In this document: in pieces, positions 30,769 to 37,830 of the stretch
Layout of the letters: every line of letters begins with the position of its first letter
Numbering within the stretch: the first letter of the stretch is position 1
The notes under the pieces: generated by a model
What the model saw: only the letters and a program-made list of their open reading frames with translations
Databases searched by the model: none
Told to the model about the DNA's origin: nothing
Position numbers and translations under genes: made by a program
Source: an uncultured Candidatus Berkelbacteria bacterium
Lineage (GTDB): Bacteria; Patescibacteriota; UBA1384; CAILIB01
Length of the DNA stretch: 37,830 nucleotides
NCBI GenBank assembly: GCA_903834195.1
Contig: CAILIB010000038.1
Location: forward strand, 1 to 37,830
Direction of reading: 5' to 3'

Positions 30769-31428
30769 ATGAGAATTCAAGAACTACCAAATCATCGTCG
30801 ACCACGTGAGCGCATTATTTCCTCAGGGGTTGATGCGCTTGAAATTCAGGAACTTATTGCAGTTGTATTGGGAAGTGGAAACGCAAAGCGCTCAGTTATA
30901 GAATTAAGTCTTGATGTTGAGCGGGTAATTACTACCACAGGTGTATCGATACCACGGTTAGCAGAACTGCCAGGTATCGGTCAATCAAAAGCTGCGTTAC
31001 TCTGTGCTGCTGTTGAGTTAGGAAGAAGGTTGGCTCAGTCAGATGTTCGTAGTATATTTGCTGCTCCCGAAGATATTTTTCGTGCCTGCGGAGATATTAT
31101 ACGATTACCTCAGGAACACCTTTTAGTATTCTATTTAAATATACGAAATCAGACGTTAGAGCGGGAAACAATCTCAGTTGGAACTGTTTCTTCAAGTATG
31201 ATTCACCCTCGGGAGGTCTTTCGTTCGGCAATATCTCACAGTGCGTCTAGTATTATTCTTGCGCATAATCATCCATCGGGCAGTATTGAGCCAAGTGAAG
31301 CTGACCGTGAGGCGACAATTCGTATTGCTCGAGCCGGAAAAGAGCTTGGAATACCGCTTTTAGACCATGTAATATGCTCAAATCGGGGGTTTACCTCGTT
31401 AAAGAACCGATTTCCAGAGATTTTCTAG
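30769..31428 (+). CDS. radC: RadC family JAMM protein
   Basis: 219 residues. N-terminal UPF0758 part with a helix-hairpin-helix (LAELPGIGQSKAALLCAAVE) that can bind DNA, then an MPN/JAMM domain with the zinc motif HNHPSGSIEPSEAD (HxHx10D) and an upstream ISVGTVSSSMIHPREVF strand. Despite the name, its role in DNA repair is not established; the JAMM residues imply metallopeptidase-type chemistry. The start has no Shine-Dalgarno. It is followed by folD after 32 bp but probably has a separate promoter. Confidence 0.93.
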   Translation: MRIQELPNHRRPRERIISSGVDALEIQELIAVVLGSGNAKRSVIELSLDVERVITTTGVSIPRLAELPGIGQSKAALLCAAVELGRRLAQSDVRSIFAAPEDIFRACGDIIRLPQEHLLVFYLNIRNQTLERETISVGTVSSSMIHPREVFRSAISHSASSIILAHNHPSGSIEPSEADREATIRIARAGKELGIPLLDHVICSNRGFTSLKNRFPEIF

Positions 31429-31448
31429 ATTATAGGACAGGTTTTTGC

Positions 31449-31454
31449 TAGAGT
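31449..31454 (+). promoter_or_regulatory. -10-like box of folD
   Basis: TAGAGT ends 6 bp before the folD ATG at 31461, so transcription would begin at the start codon and the mRNA would be leaderless. No -35 is convincing. Confidence 0.45.
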
Positions 31455-31460
31455 AGCACT

Positions 31461-32309
31461 ATGCAATCTCTGACTTCAAAACAGCTGCTCCGCAAGCTTA
31501 AATTCGACCTCAAAAACCAGGTGGCAAGCCTCATCGATTCTGGTACAGATCCGCATTTAGCGGCTGTGCTTGTTGGTGACGACGAAAGTAGTTTAAATTA
31601 CATCGATATAAAGACTAGAGTTGGAAAAGAAGTTGGTGTAATAGTTTCCCTATACCACATCGAAGAATCAGCATCTCTAGATGAAATTAAGGAAACTATC
31701 GCGTTTTTATCTCAAGATGATGAGATTCATGGAATTATCCTGCAACTACCTCTGCCAGAAAAGTTTTCTCAAGAAAATGTTGATGAGTTGATTGCTAAAA
31801 TTCCTGCCTCTAAAGATGTTGATGGCTTGCGCGGTGATTGGAAAAAGCTTACCTATACTTCGTATTCGACTGAAAGTTTACTCGGTAATCAGCCGTACGC
31901 ACTTCCTCCAATGGTGGGTTCAGTCACAAGCCTTCTCAATGAGTACGATATTTCCTTGGATTCAAAGCGAGTAGTATTGGTTGGAAATGGCCGATTAGTC
32001 GGGCAACCACTTTCAGAGTTCTATGGTTCACTTGGAATAAATGTCCAGGCAGTTGATGAGACAACACCAAACATCTTTGCGATAACCTCCGAAGCAGATA
32101 TCCTAGTTACAGGAACTGGTGTGCCAAACCTTGTAACCTATCAATGGGTCAAACCTGGTGCAACTGTAATTGATTGTTCAGGTGATGTACACGAAGATTC
32201 GGTTTCGCAGGTTGCGGAAGCACTTTCACCGGCCATTGGAGGAGTTGGTCCGCTTACTGTTTTCTGGCTTCTCCATAATACGTATCAAGCAGCACGTAAT
32301 CTCACGTAA
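31461..32309 (+). CDS. folD: Methylenetetrahydrofolate dehydrogenase/cyclohydrolase
   Basis: 282 residues. It interconverts 5,10-methylene- and 10-formyl-tetrahydrofolate using NAD(P). The catalytic Tyr47-x3-Lys51 pair is in SSLNYIDIKT, QLPLP and KDVDG (Asp121) are present, and GGVGPLTVFWLLHNT closes the domain. Two substitutions are worth noting: the usual PCTP loop reads LPPMVGSVTSLL, and the dinucleotide loop reads VLVGNGRLVGQPL rather than the common VVGRSxIVGxP. The gene is followed 9 bp later by glyA, which makes its substrate, so they form a one-carbon operon. Confidence 0.93.
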   Translation: MQSLTSKQLLRKLKFDLKNQVASLIDSGTDPHLAAVLVGDDESSLNYIDIKTRVGKEVGVIVSLYHIEESASLDEIKETIAFLSQDDEIHGIILQLPLPEKFSQENVDELIAKIPASKDVDGLRGDWKKLTYTSYSTESLLGNQPYALPPMVGSVTSLLNEYDISLDSKRVVLVGNGRLVGQPLSEFYGSLGINVQAVDETTPNIFAITSEADILVTGTGVPNLVTYQWVKPGATVIDCSGDVHEDSVSQVAEALSPAIGGVGPLTVFWLLHNTYQAARNLT

Positions 32310-32318
32310 TCCATCCTC

Positions 32319-33530
32319 ATGAATTCACTCACACCTCTCATTCAAGCGGAATACGATCGTCAGCAGCAAGAGCTGTGTTTAATTGCGTCAGAAAATTACG
32401 TTTCAAAAGATATTCTTACAGCAAACGGTTCAGTGCTTACGAATAAATACGCCGAAGGCTACCCAGGAAAGCGCTACTATGCAGGTAATAATGTAGTTGA
32501 TCAAATCGAGAACCGAGCAATTGAGCTTGCACAACAGCTCTTTGAAACTGATTATCACGTAAATGTACAACCGTACTCAGGTTCAAATGCAAATTTGGCC
32601 GCATATGCTTCTATTCTTGAGCCAGGGGATACCATTTTGGCACTGTCACTTGCTCATGGTGGGCATTTAACACACGGTCACCCAGTTAGTCTAACTGGGA
32701 AGGTGTATAACTTTGTTCACTATGGTGTGAATAAGGAAACTGAAATGATCGACTACGATGAGGTGTTGGCACTTGCCAAAGAACATCGCCCAAAGCTAAT
32801 TGTTACTGGCGGTTCGGCGTATTCAATGTTTATTGATTTTGCCCGCTTCTCACGGATCGCTCGTGAAGTTGGTGCTTGGTTCATGGTGGACATGGCACAT
32901 ATTGCAGGGCTTGTTGCAGGTAAAGTTCATCCAACACCATTTGGTCACGCCGATATCATTACAAGTACAACCCATAAGACATTACGAGGGCCACGAAGTG
33001 GAATAATTTTCTGCCGTCCTGAGTTTAAAAAAGGTGTGGATCGAGCAATTTTTCCCGGTACACAAGGCGGGCCTCATGTGCATACGATTGCAGCTAAGGC
33101 TATTGCGTTTGAAGAAGCAATGCAGCCAAGTTTTCAGCAGTATGCTCAACAAATCGTTAAGAATTCAAAAGCGCTGGCGTTTCGCTTGCAGCAAAATGGG
33201 TTTCGAATTGTTGCAGATGGAACCGAAAATCACTTATTCTTACTTGATCTTCGGCCAAGTCCGGTTCGTGGTAAGGAAGCTCAGCTACTTCTTGAGCAAG
33301 CTGGAATTATTATTAATATGAATAGTATTCCGTTTGATGAACAGTCACCAACAAACCCATCAGGGTTACGTTTTGGTACTCCAGCTGTTACAACTCGGGG
33401 CATGAAAGAAAAGGAAATGGAGCAAATTGCTGACTGTGTAACTACAGTTTTGCGGGACCATACTAGTGTGCCGGCTGTTGCTGAAACTGTTGCGCAGCTG
33501 GCGAAAAAGTTCCGTATCCCTGGCTACTAA
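32319..33530 (+). CDS. glyA: Serine hydroxymethyltransferase
   Basis: 403 residues, full length for bacterial SHMT. It converts serine and tetrahydrofolate to glycine and 5,10-methylene-THF with PLP. The PLP lysine is in TSTTHKTLRGPRSG, the substrate loop is in ENYVSKD and YAEGYPGKRYY, and QPYSGSNAN and DMAHIAGLVA are intact. Located 9 bp downstream of folD, whose product consumes the one-carbon unit, which supports functional coupling. No Shine-Dalgarno precedes the start. Confidence 0.96.
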   Translation: MNSLTPLIQAEYDRQQQELCLIASENYVSKDILTANGSVLTNKYAEGYPGKRYYAGNNVVDQIENRAIELAQQLFETDYHVNVQPYSGSNANLAAYASILEPGDTILALSLAHGGHLTHGHPVSLTGKVYNFVHYGVNKETEMIDYDEVLALAKEHRPKLIVTGGSAYSMFIDFARFSRIAREVGAWFMVDMAHIAGLVAGKVHPTPFGHADIITSTTHKTLRGPRSGIIFCRPEFKKGVDRAIFPGTQGGPHVHTIAAKAIAFEEAMQPSFQQYAQQIVKNSKALAFRLQQNGFRIVADGTENHLFLLDLRPSPVRGKEAQLLLEQAGIIINMNSIPFDEQSPTNPSGLRFGTPAVTTRGMKEKEMEQIADCVTTVLRDHTSVPAVAETVAQLAKKFRIPGY

Positions 33531-33603
33531 TCGGGACTAGTCTGGTTGAAGTATTTCTCTCTTGAAGTCCTTTCAAACACATACGTCCCCATAATCTTCC
33601 TAT

Positions 33604-35367
33604 ATGTCTATTGAACCTGATCAGTTATATAAAATTCGCCACTCACTCGCCCACGTGCTCGCAATGGCAGTACTTGAGGTATTTCCTGAAGCAAAATTAG
33701 CAATTGGCCCTCCTGTTGATAATGGTTTCTATTACGATTTAGATTTGCCGCGTGCCCTTTCCCCTGAAGATCTTCCAGATATTCAGAGTCGAATGGAGAA
33801 AATTGTCGCTCAGAAGCTCGATTTCACTGTAAGTGAACACTCGATTGAAGAGGCGCTCAAAGATTTTGCGGATCAACCGTATAAAAAAGAGTTGATCGAA
33901 GATCTGGCGGCTAAAGGCGAAAAGACTGTAACATATTATACTTCTGGTACGTTTTTTGACCTCTGTAAGGGGCCTCATTTAGCAAATACGAGTGAAGTTC
34001 CAAAAGCATGTTTTGAGCTTTCTCACGCTGCTGGTGCTTATTGGCGTGGTGATGAGAAGCGCCCAATGCTTCAACGTATTTATGGTATTTGTTTTGAATC
34101 GCGTGACGCGGTAAAGACATACAAAGCCCAGGTTGAAGAAGCTAAGAAACGTGATCACCGTAAGTTAGGTGTTGAGCTAGATTTGTTCACTTTCTCAGAT
34201 TTAGTTGGCTCTGGGCTGCCACTTTGGACTCCAAAAGGAAATATCCTTCGCTTACTTCTCGATGAGTATGTCTGGAATTTACGTCGTGGCTATGGCTATG
34301 AACGAGTTGAAATTCCTCATATAACCAAGAAAGATCTCTACGAGAAAAGTGGTCACTGGGAAAAATTCCAAGACGAGCTTTTCCACATCACAACTCGTGA
34401 AGGTCATGAGTTTGTCATGAAGCCGATGAATTGTCCGCACCATACGCAGATTTTTGCGCGACGAAAGTGGAGCTATCGTGAGATGCCACAGCGGTATTCG
34501 AATACAACCATGTGTTATCGTGATGAGCAATCTGGTGAATTAACTGGGTTATCACGGTTACGTTCGTTTACGCAGGATGATGCACACGTGTTCTGTCGGT
34601 ATGATCAGGCGCAATCTGAGATTCTCAATGTATTAAACATCATTGAGCAATTTTACGGTCGATTTGGCTTTACCCTAAAGGCTCGTTTGTCATTTCATGA
34701 CCCTGAAAATATGGGAGCGTACCTTGGAGATGCTGCAACTTGGGAAAAGTCTGAGAGTGAACTTAAGGCTCTTGTAGAACAGAAAGGCTTAGATTACTTT
34801 GTTGGAATCGGTGAGGCTGCATTCTACGGTCCTAAAATCGACTTCATGGCAAGTGATTCTCTTGGTCGTCCACACCAGGTTGCCACAGTGCAGCTCGATA
34901 TGTTGATGCCAGGACGTTTTGGCCTAACCTATACAGGGGAATCAGGTCAAGAAGAACCTGTACTCATGATTCACGTAGCAATTATGGGTTCAATTGAGCG
35001 CTTCCTCTCAGTGCTTATTGAACACTTGGCAGGTAATTTCCCGTACTGGTTAGCACCAACTCAAATTGCAGTATTAGCTGTGAGTGATCAGTTTAATGGT
35101 GCGGCTGAAGAACTGGCACAGAAACTGCGCACAGATGGGTTACGAGTTGTTGTTGATACTTCAGCTGAGAGTGTTGGTAAGAAAATCCGCACTGCCTCGC
35201 TTCAGAAAATTCCTGGGAAAATTGTAGTTGGTCAACAAGAAGTTGATTCAGCAAAAGATGCTGAAATGACCTTTAAAGTGAATTGGCGCACTGACCTTGC
35301 AGAAAAGTATTCCGAAGGCCCGTATACGGCTCAGAACCTTATACAAGACGTGCCAAGCGCTGTCTAA
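33604..35367 (+). CDS. thrS: Threonyl-tRNA synthetase lacking the TGS domain
   Basis: 587 residues. The usual N-terminal TGS domain (about 60 residues) is absent: the protein opens directly in the editing domain with HSLAHVLAMAVLE (HxxxH) and later DLCKGPHLANT. Class II catalytic motifs follow, including MKPMNCPHHTQIF (zinc Cys), YRDEQSGELTGLSRLRSFTQDD, and IMGSIERFLSVLIE, then an anticodon-binding domain (IAVLAVSDQ ... IPGKIVVGQQE). It charges tRNA-Thr and should retain serine editing. Loss of TGS is known in some bacteria; here it may reflect genome reduction. A terminator lies 8 bp downstream. Confidence 0.96.
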   Translation: MSIEPDQLYKIRHSLAHVLAMAVLEVFPEAKLAIGPPVDNGFYYDLDLPRALSPEDLPDIQSRMEKIVAQKLDFTVSEHSIEEALKDFADQPYKKELIEDLAAKGEKTVTYYTSGTFFDLCKGPHLANTSEVPKACFELSHAAGAYWRGDEKRPMLQRIYGICFESRDAVKTYKAQVEEAKKRDHRKLGVELDLFTFSDLVGSGLPLWTPKGNILRLLLDEYVWNLRRGYGYERVEIPHITKKDLYEKSGHWEKFQDELFHITTREGHEFVMKPMNCPHHTQIFARRKWSYREMPQRYSNTTMCYRDEQSGELTGLSRLRSFTQDDAHVFCRYDQAQSEILNVLNIIEQFYGRFGFTLKARLSFHDPENMGAYLGDAATWEKSESELKALVEQKGLDYFVGIGEAAFYGPKIDFMASDSLGRPHQVATVQLDMLMPGRFGLTYTGESGQEEPVLMIHVAIMGSIERFLSVLIEHLAGNFPYWLAPTQIAVLAVSDQFNGAAEELAQKLRTDGLRVVVDTSAESVGKKIRTASLQKIPGKIVVGQQEVDSAKDAEMTFKVNWRTDLAEKYSEGPYTAQNLIQDVPSAV

Positions 35368-35374
35368 TATACAA

Positions 35375-35411
35375 ACAAAGAACCCTCCGTTTCCGGAGGG
35401 TTCTTTGTTAT
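35375..35411 (+). terminator. Terminator of thrS
   Basis: ACAAAGAACCCTCCG pairs with CGGAGGGTTCTTTGT (15 bp) around a TTTC loop, ending in the T-rich strand. Confidence 0.9.
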
Positions 35412-35534
35412 TGAGATCTCTGTGCGGCATCAAGAGAGATGATCGCGGAATGGCACCCTTTCGGGCAGCTCAATGATTATATGTAATTTCGACGACTTTT
35501 GCAACCCTAGAACAAAACATTAAATCGTGGTTAA

Positions 35535-35562
35535 GAAAAACGCCCCATAGTGGGGCGTTTTC
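35535..35562 (-). terminator. Terminator of the uvrB-orf-rplY unit
   Basis: On the minus strand AAAACGCCCC...GGGGCGTTTTTC forms a stem of 10 bp with a T-tract, 19 bp after the rplY stop. The interval 35412-35534 shows no gene. Confidence 0.88.
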
Positions 35563-35580
35563 GCTTTTGATCTGTTGGAC

Positions 35581-36267
35581 CTACTTTTTGTCGGCGTTTT
35601 CACCTTCAGGAGCAGCTTCAACACGGTTGTCCTCAGTCTCGAATTCTGTTGTAGGAGTTGTATCAACTTCAGCGTCAAGATCAGCGAGTTCTTCGTCGGA
35701 ACGAGGTTCGGCAACTGACACAAGAATTTGAGTTTCTTCTGTAAGAATAGTAATTCCTGCTGGAGCTTCGATATCAGAAACGTGAATGGTATCTTCAAAG
35801 GTTTTCAAGATTGAAAGGTCAACATTGATTTCCTGTACCAGGTCATCTGGAAGACATTCGATTTCAATGCTGTCTTTTACAGTGATGAGTGTTCCGCCAA
35901 GGATTTCAACTGCATCAGCAACACCAGTGAAGTTCAAAGGAATTTCAGTTGTGAGCTTCTCTTTGAGGTTAACCAGATAGAGGTCTGCGTGAGTTGCAGT
36001 GTTCTTCAAAGTATTGGTCTGTACTGCATGAATCAGTACTTTACCAAGCTTCTTGCCATCAACTACAAGCTGAACAAGAGTGGTGTTACCAAATTGAACG
36101 TACAACTTTTCAAATGTACGCTGATTGAGGGTGATGCTAGTTGTTTCCTGGTTGTGTCCGTAAAGAACGGCAGGAATAAGGCCCTGTGTGCGGAGTTGTT
36201 TGACCTGCTTACCAATTACGGTGCGGCTGGTTGCCTCCAGGGTTGGAGTGGCAGATTGTGCAGACAT
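35581..36267 (-). CDS. rplY: Ribosomal protein L25 (Ctc type)
   Basis: 228 residues. The N-terminal L25 domain (GKQVKQLRTQGLIPAVLYGH, TLVQLVVDGK, VLIHAVQ, HADLYLV) binds 5S rRNA, and the C-terminal TL5/Ctc domain (IPLNFTGVADAVEILGGTLI; LPDDLVQEINVDLS; IHVSDIEAP) is complete. An acidic tail of 45 residues (DEELADLDAEVDTTPTTE...) follows, typical of long Ctc forms. It starts 2 bp after the stop of the preceding small gene. Confidence 0.95.
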   Translation of the reverse strand: MSAQSATPTLEATSRTVIGKQVKQLRTQGLIPAVLYGHNQETTSITLNQRTFEKLYVQFGNTTLVQLVVDGKKLGKVLIHAVQTNTLKNTATHADLYLVNLKEKLTTEIPLNFTGVADAVEILGGTLITVKDSIEIECLPDDLVQEINVDLSILKTFEDTIHVSDIEAPAGITILTEETQILVSVAEPRSDEELADLDAEVDTTPTTEFETEDNRVEAAPEGENADKK

Positions 36268-36269
36268 TA

Positions 36270-36542
36270 CTATTTTTGTTTACTAAACGCGTTTATGAAA
36301 TTACCGTCAAAGGCTTTGAGTGCTTCATGGAATTCGATGATATCATCGGTGCCAATGGGCGATTCTACAGATTGGAGTGCCTGATTTATCTTGTTTCCCG
36401 CATAGTGCACGAGAACAGAGATGCTAAGCGGGATTTCTCCTGCAGCATTAACGAGCTGAAAGTGGTGAAACTCACCATTTGGCTGCTCTAAAGGCTCCTT
36501 ATGTTCTTCCATTGGGTGAAGAGTTACGGATACAGGTTTCAT
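36270..36542 (-). CDS. Hypothetical protein (90 aa) between uvrB and rplY
   Basis: 90 residues, soluble. The opening MKPVSVTLHPMEEHKEPLEQ is followed by HHFQLVNAAGEIPLSISVLV, then helices ending in DDIIEFHEALKAFDGNFINA. No family is recognised. It lies 42 bp after uvrB and its stop is 2 bp before the rplY start, so it shares their transcript. Confidence 0.7.
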   Translation of the reverse strand: MKPVSVTLHPMEEHKEPLEQPNGEFHHFQLVNAAGEIPLSISVLVHYAGNKINQALQSVESPIGTDDIIEFHEALKAFDGNFINAFSKQK

Positions 36543-36584
36543 ACTATCGAAAACCTGGGAAAAGTCAATTTCTAGCGGGGAGAA

Positions 36585-37830
36585 TTAGTCATCTTGTAAG
36601 ACCTTCATACGATCGCGTAGTGTGGCAGCGGTTTCAAAGTCGAGATTAAGCACTGCTTGCTGCATTTTCTCTTTAAGTTCTTCGAGGTGAAAGGCTTTTT
36701 CTTTACCACTCATCTTACTATAATGGCTCTTTTCTTCAGCTACGGTTTCTTCCTCGGTGGTTGGTAGGATTATATTGATCGGTTTCTCCATGATTTGTGG
36801 AATGATGCCGTGCTCAACATTGTAGGCAACCTGCTTTTCACGTCGACGGTCGGTCTCGTTAATAGCCTGTTCCATGGAGCCAGTAATTCGATCAGCATAC
36901 ATAATTACCCGTCCTTGTGGATGACGAGCAGCTCGCCCAATCGTTTGCACCAGGGAAGTTGCAGAGCGGAGAAATCCTTCTTTATCTGCATCGAGAATAG
37001 CAACAAGGCTGACCTCAGGCAGGTCTAAGCCTTCTCGAAGCAGGTTAATACCGATTAGAACGTCGTACACACCAAGTCTAAGGTCTTGCAGAATTTGGGA
37101 CCGTTCGATGGTTTGAATATCAGAGTGGAGATAGTTCACTTTGATACCCTTATCTAAAAAGTACTCAGAAACATCTTCAGCCATTCTCTTAGTGAGAGTT
37201 GTAACTAGGGTTCGTTGGCCAAGTTCAGTTCGCTTTTTAACTTCACTTAAGAGGTTGTCAATTTGCCCGCTTACTGGTCGAACTTCAATTTCAGGGTCGG
37301 GAATACCAGTTGGGCGGATTAATTGTTCGGCAATAAGTGAAGTAGTTTTACCTGTTTTTATACGGGTCTCTTGCTCGCTAATTTTGATACGCTCCAATTC
37401 AAATTTTCCAGGAGTTGCGGAGACGTACAGGGTTTGGCCGCGACGGGCGTCAAATTCTTCAAATGTGAGCGGGCGATTATCTCGCGCAGCCTGAAGACGG
37501 AAACCATAATCGATAAGAGTATTTTTGCGGGCTTGATCACCTTTATACATGCCCCCGATTTGGGAAACACTAATGTGCGACTCATCTACCATTAAGAGGT
37601 AATCTTTTGGAAAGTAGTCGAGGAGAACAGATGGAGCAGTACCTGGAGGACGTTGGTCAAAGTAACGCGAGTAGTTCTCGATGCCATTTACTGAACCAGT
37701 TTCGCGAATCATGTCGAGGTCGTAACTGGTCCGTTGTTTAAGCCGTTGTGCTTCGACGATTTTCCCCGCAGCTTGTAGAGCGGCAACTTCACGATTCATG
37801 TCTTCTTCCATGAGTTTCAAAATATCACCG
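36585..37830 (-). CDS. uvrB: UvrABC system protein B, C-terminal part (5' end outside window)
   Basis: About 415 C-terminal residues; the frame is open through the right edge. The helicase C-terminal region is intact: [83 protein letters not shown]. The UvrA/UvrC-binding UVR motif closes the protein ([25 protein letters not shown]). UvrB loads onto damaged DNA with UvrA and recruits UvrC in nucleotide excision repair. The upstream ATP-binding domain is expected just beyond the window. Confidence 0.96.
   Translation of the reverse strand, partial: GDILKLMEEDMNREVAALQAAGKIVEAQRLKQRTSYDLDMIRETGSVNGIENYSRYFDQRPPGTAPSVLLDYFPKDYLLMVDESHISVSQIGGMYKGDQARKNTLIDYGFRLQAARDNRPLTFEEFDARRGQTLYVSATPGKFELERIKISEQETRIKTGKTTSLIAEQLIRPTGIPDPEIEVRPVSGQIDNLLSEVKKRTELGQRTLVTTLTKRMAEDVSEYFLDKGIKVNYLHSDIQTIERSQILQDLRLGVYDVLIGINLLREGLDLPEVSLVAILDADKEGFLRSATSLVQTIGRAARHPQGRVIMYADRITGSMEQAINETDRRREKQVAYNVEHGIIPQIMEKPINIILPTTEEETVAEEKSHYSKMSGKEKAFHLEELKEKMQQAVLNLDFETAATLRDRMKVLQDD

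Noticed and set aside
1-37830. UGA recoding to Gly or Trp
   Set aside because: Core genes (uvrB, thrS, glyA, folD, kamA) are full length without internal UGA, and UGA ends genes such as the histidine kinase.
1-37830. CRISPR array, rRNA genes or plasmid/phage origin
   Set aside because: No short regularly spaced repeats, no rRNA-like sequence, and no iteron or DnaA-box cluster noticed on reading both strands.

Overview
The window looks like a chromosomal segment of a reduced-genome bacterium, most likely of the Candidate Phyla Radiation (Patescibacteria). This is inferred from gene content: a short ThrS without its TGS domain, tiny membrane proteins, a GAF-kinase/receiver pair, KamA with a TTG start, orphan terminase-like and serine-recombinase genes of the type common in CPR genomes, and many genes with no Shine-Dalgarno and a -10-like box almost touching the start codon. 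Reading frames are normal with UGA as stop, which argues against the UGA-recoding Gracilibacteria/Absconditabacteria. The lineage cannot be fixed further from sequence alone.

Layout. 1-1.3 kb: the end of a LamG surface protein and a small anchored protein. 1.3-4.9 kb: a signalling cluster (histidine kinase, receiver, Ala-rich helical protein, small acidic protein, P-loop kinase-like protein). 4.9-6.25 kb: a decay zone with a frameshifted CYTH gene, a 24-codon stub of an HD-hydrolase gene, a frame without a start, then intact DUF167. 6.3-9.1 kb: a Pro-rich membrane-anchored protein and KamA. 9.4-10.7 kb: small membrane or secreted proteins and tRNA-Pro(UGG).

10.7-23 kb is accessory. It starts with a convergent pair, a transglutaminase-like protein and a caspase-fold (CHAT-type) peptidase, sharing one bidirectional terminator. 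Next come a 313-aa gene bracketed by two 89-bp direct repeats, a 1136-aa helical protein of unknown function, and a structured RNA with an overlapping terminator. The block ends with a module of membrane protein, terminase-small-subunit-like protein, small ORF and serine recombinase that abuts the 3' end of ssrA (tmRNA). The recombinase frame runs antisense through the ssrA terminator and the tmRNA 3' domain, so ssrA is probably the integration site.

23-24.5 kb holds an in-frame XRE repressor-Hsp20 fusion with a strong promoter and a plausible internal Hsp20 start, an 86-bp inverted repeat, a coiled-coil protein and tRNA-Val(GAC). 24.6-27.3 kb is a second accessory stretch with small unknown proteins and, at 26.17-26.59 kb, a gene-free region packed with hairpins including GNRA and CUUG tetraloops on the minus strand. 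This is probably a large structured noncoding RNA.

27.3-37.8 kb is mostly core: xth, two Nudix hydrolases, a pilin-like protein, radC, the folD-glyA one-carbon pair, thrS, and a minus-strand unit of uvrB (5' end outside the window), a small unknown protein and rplY.
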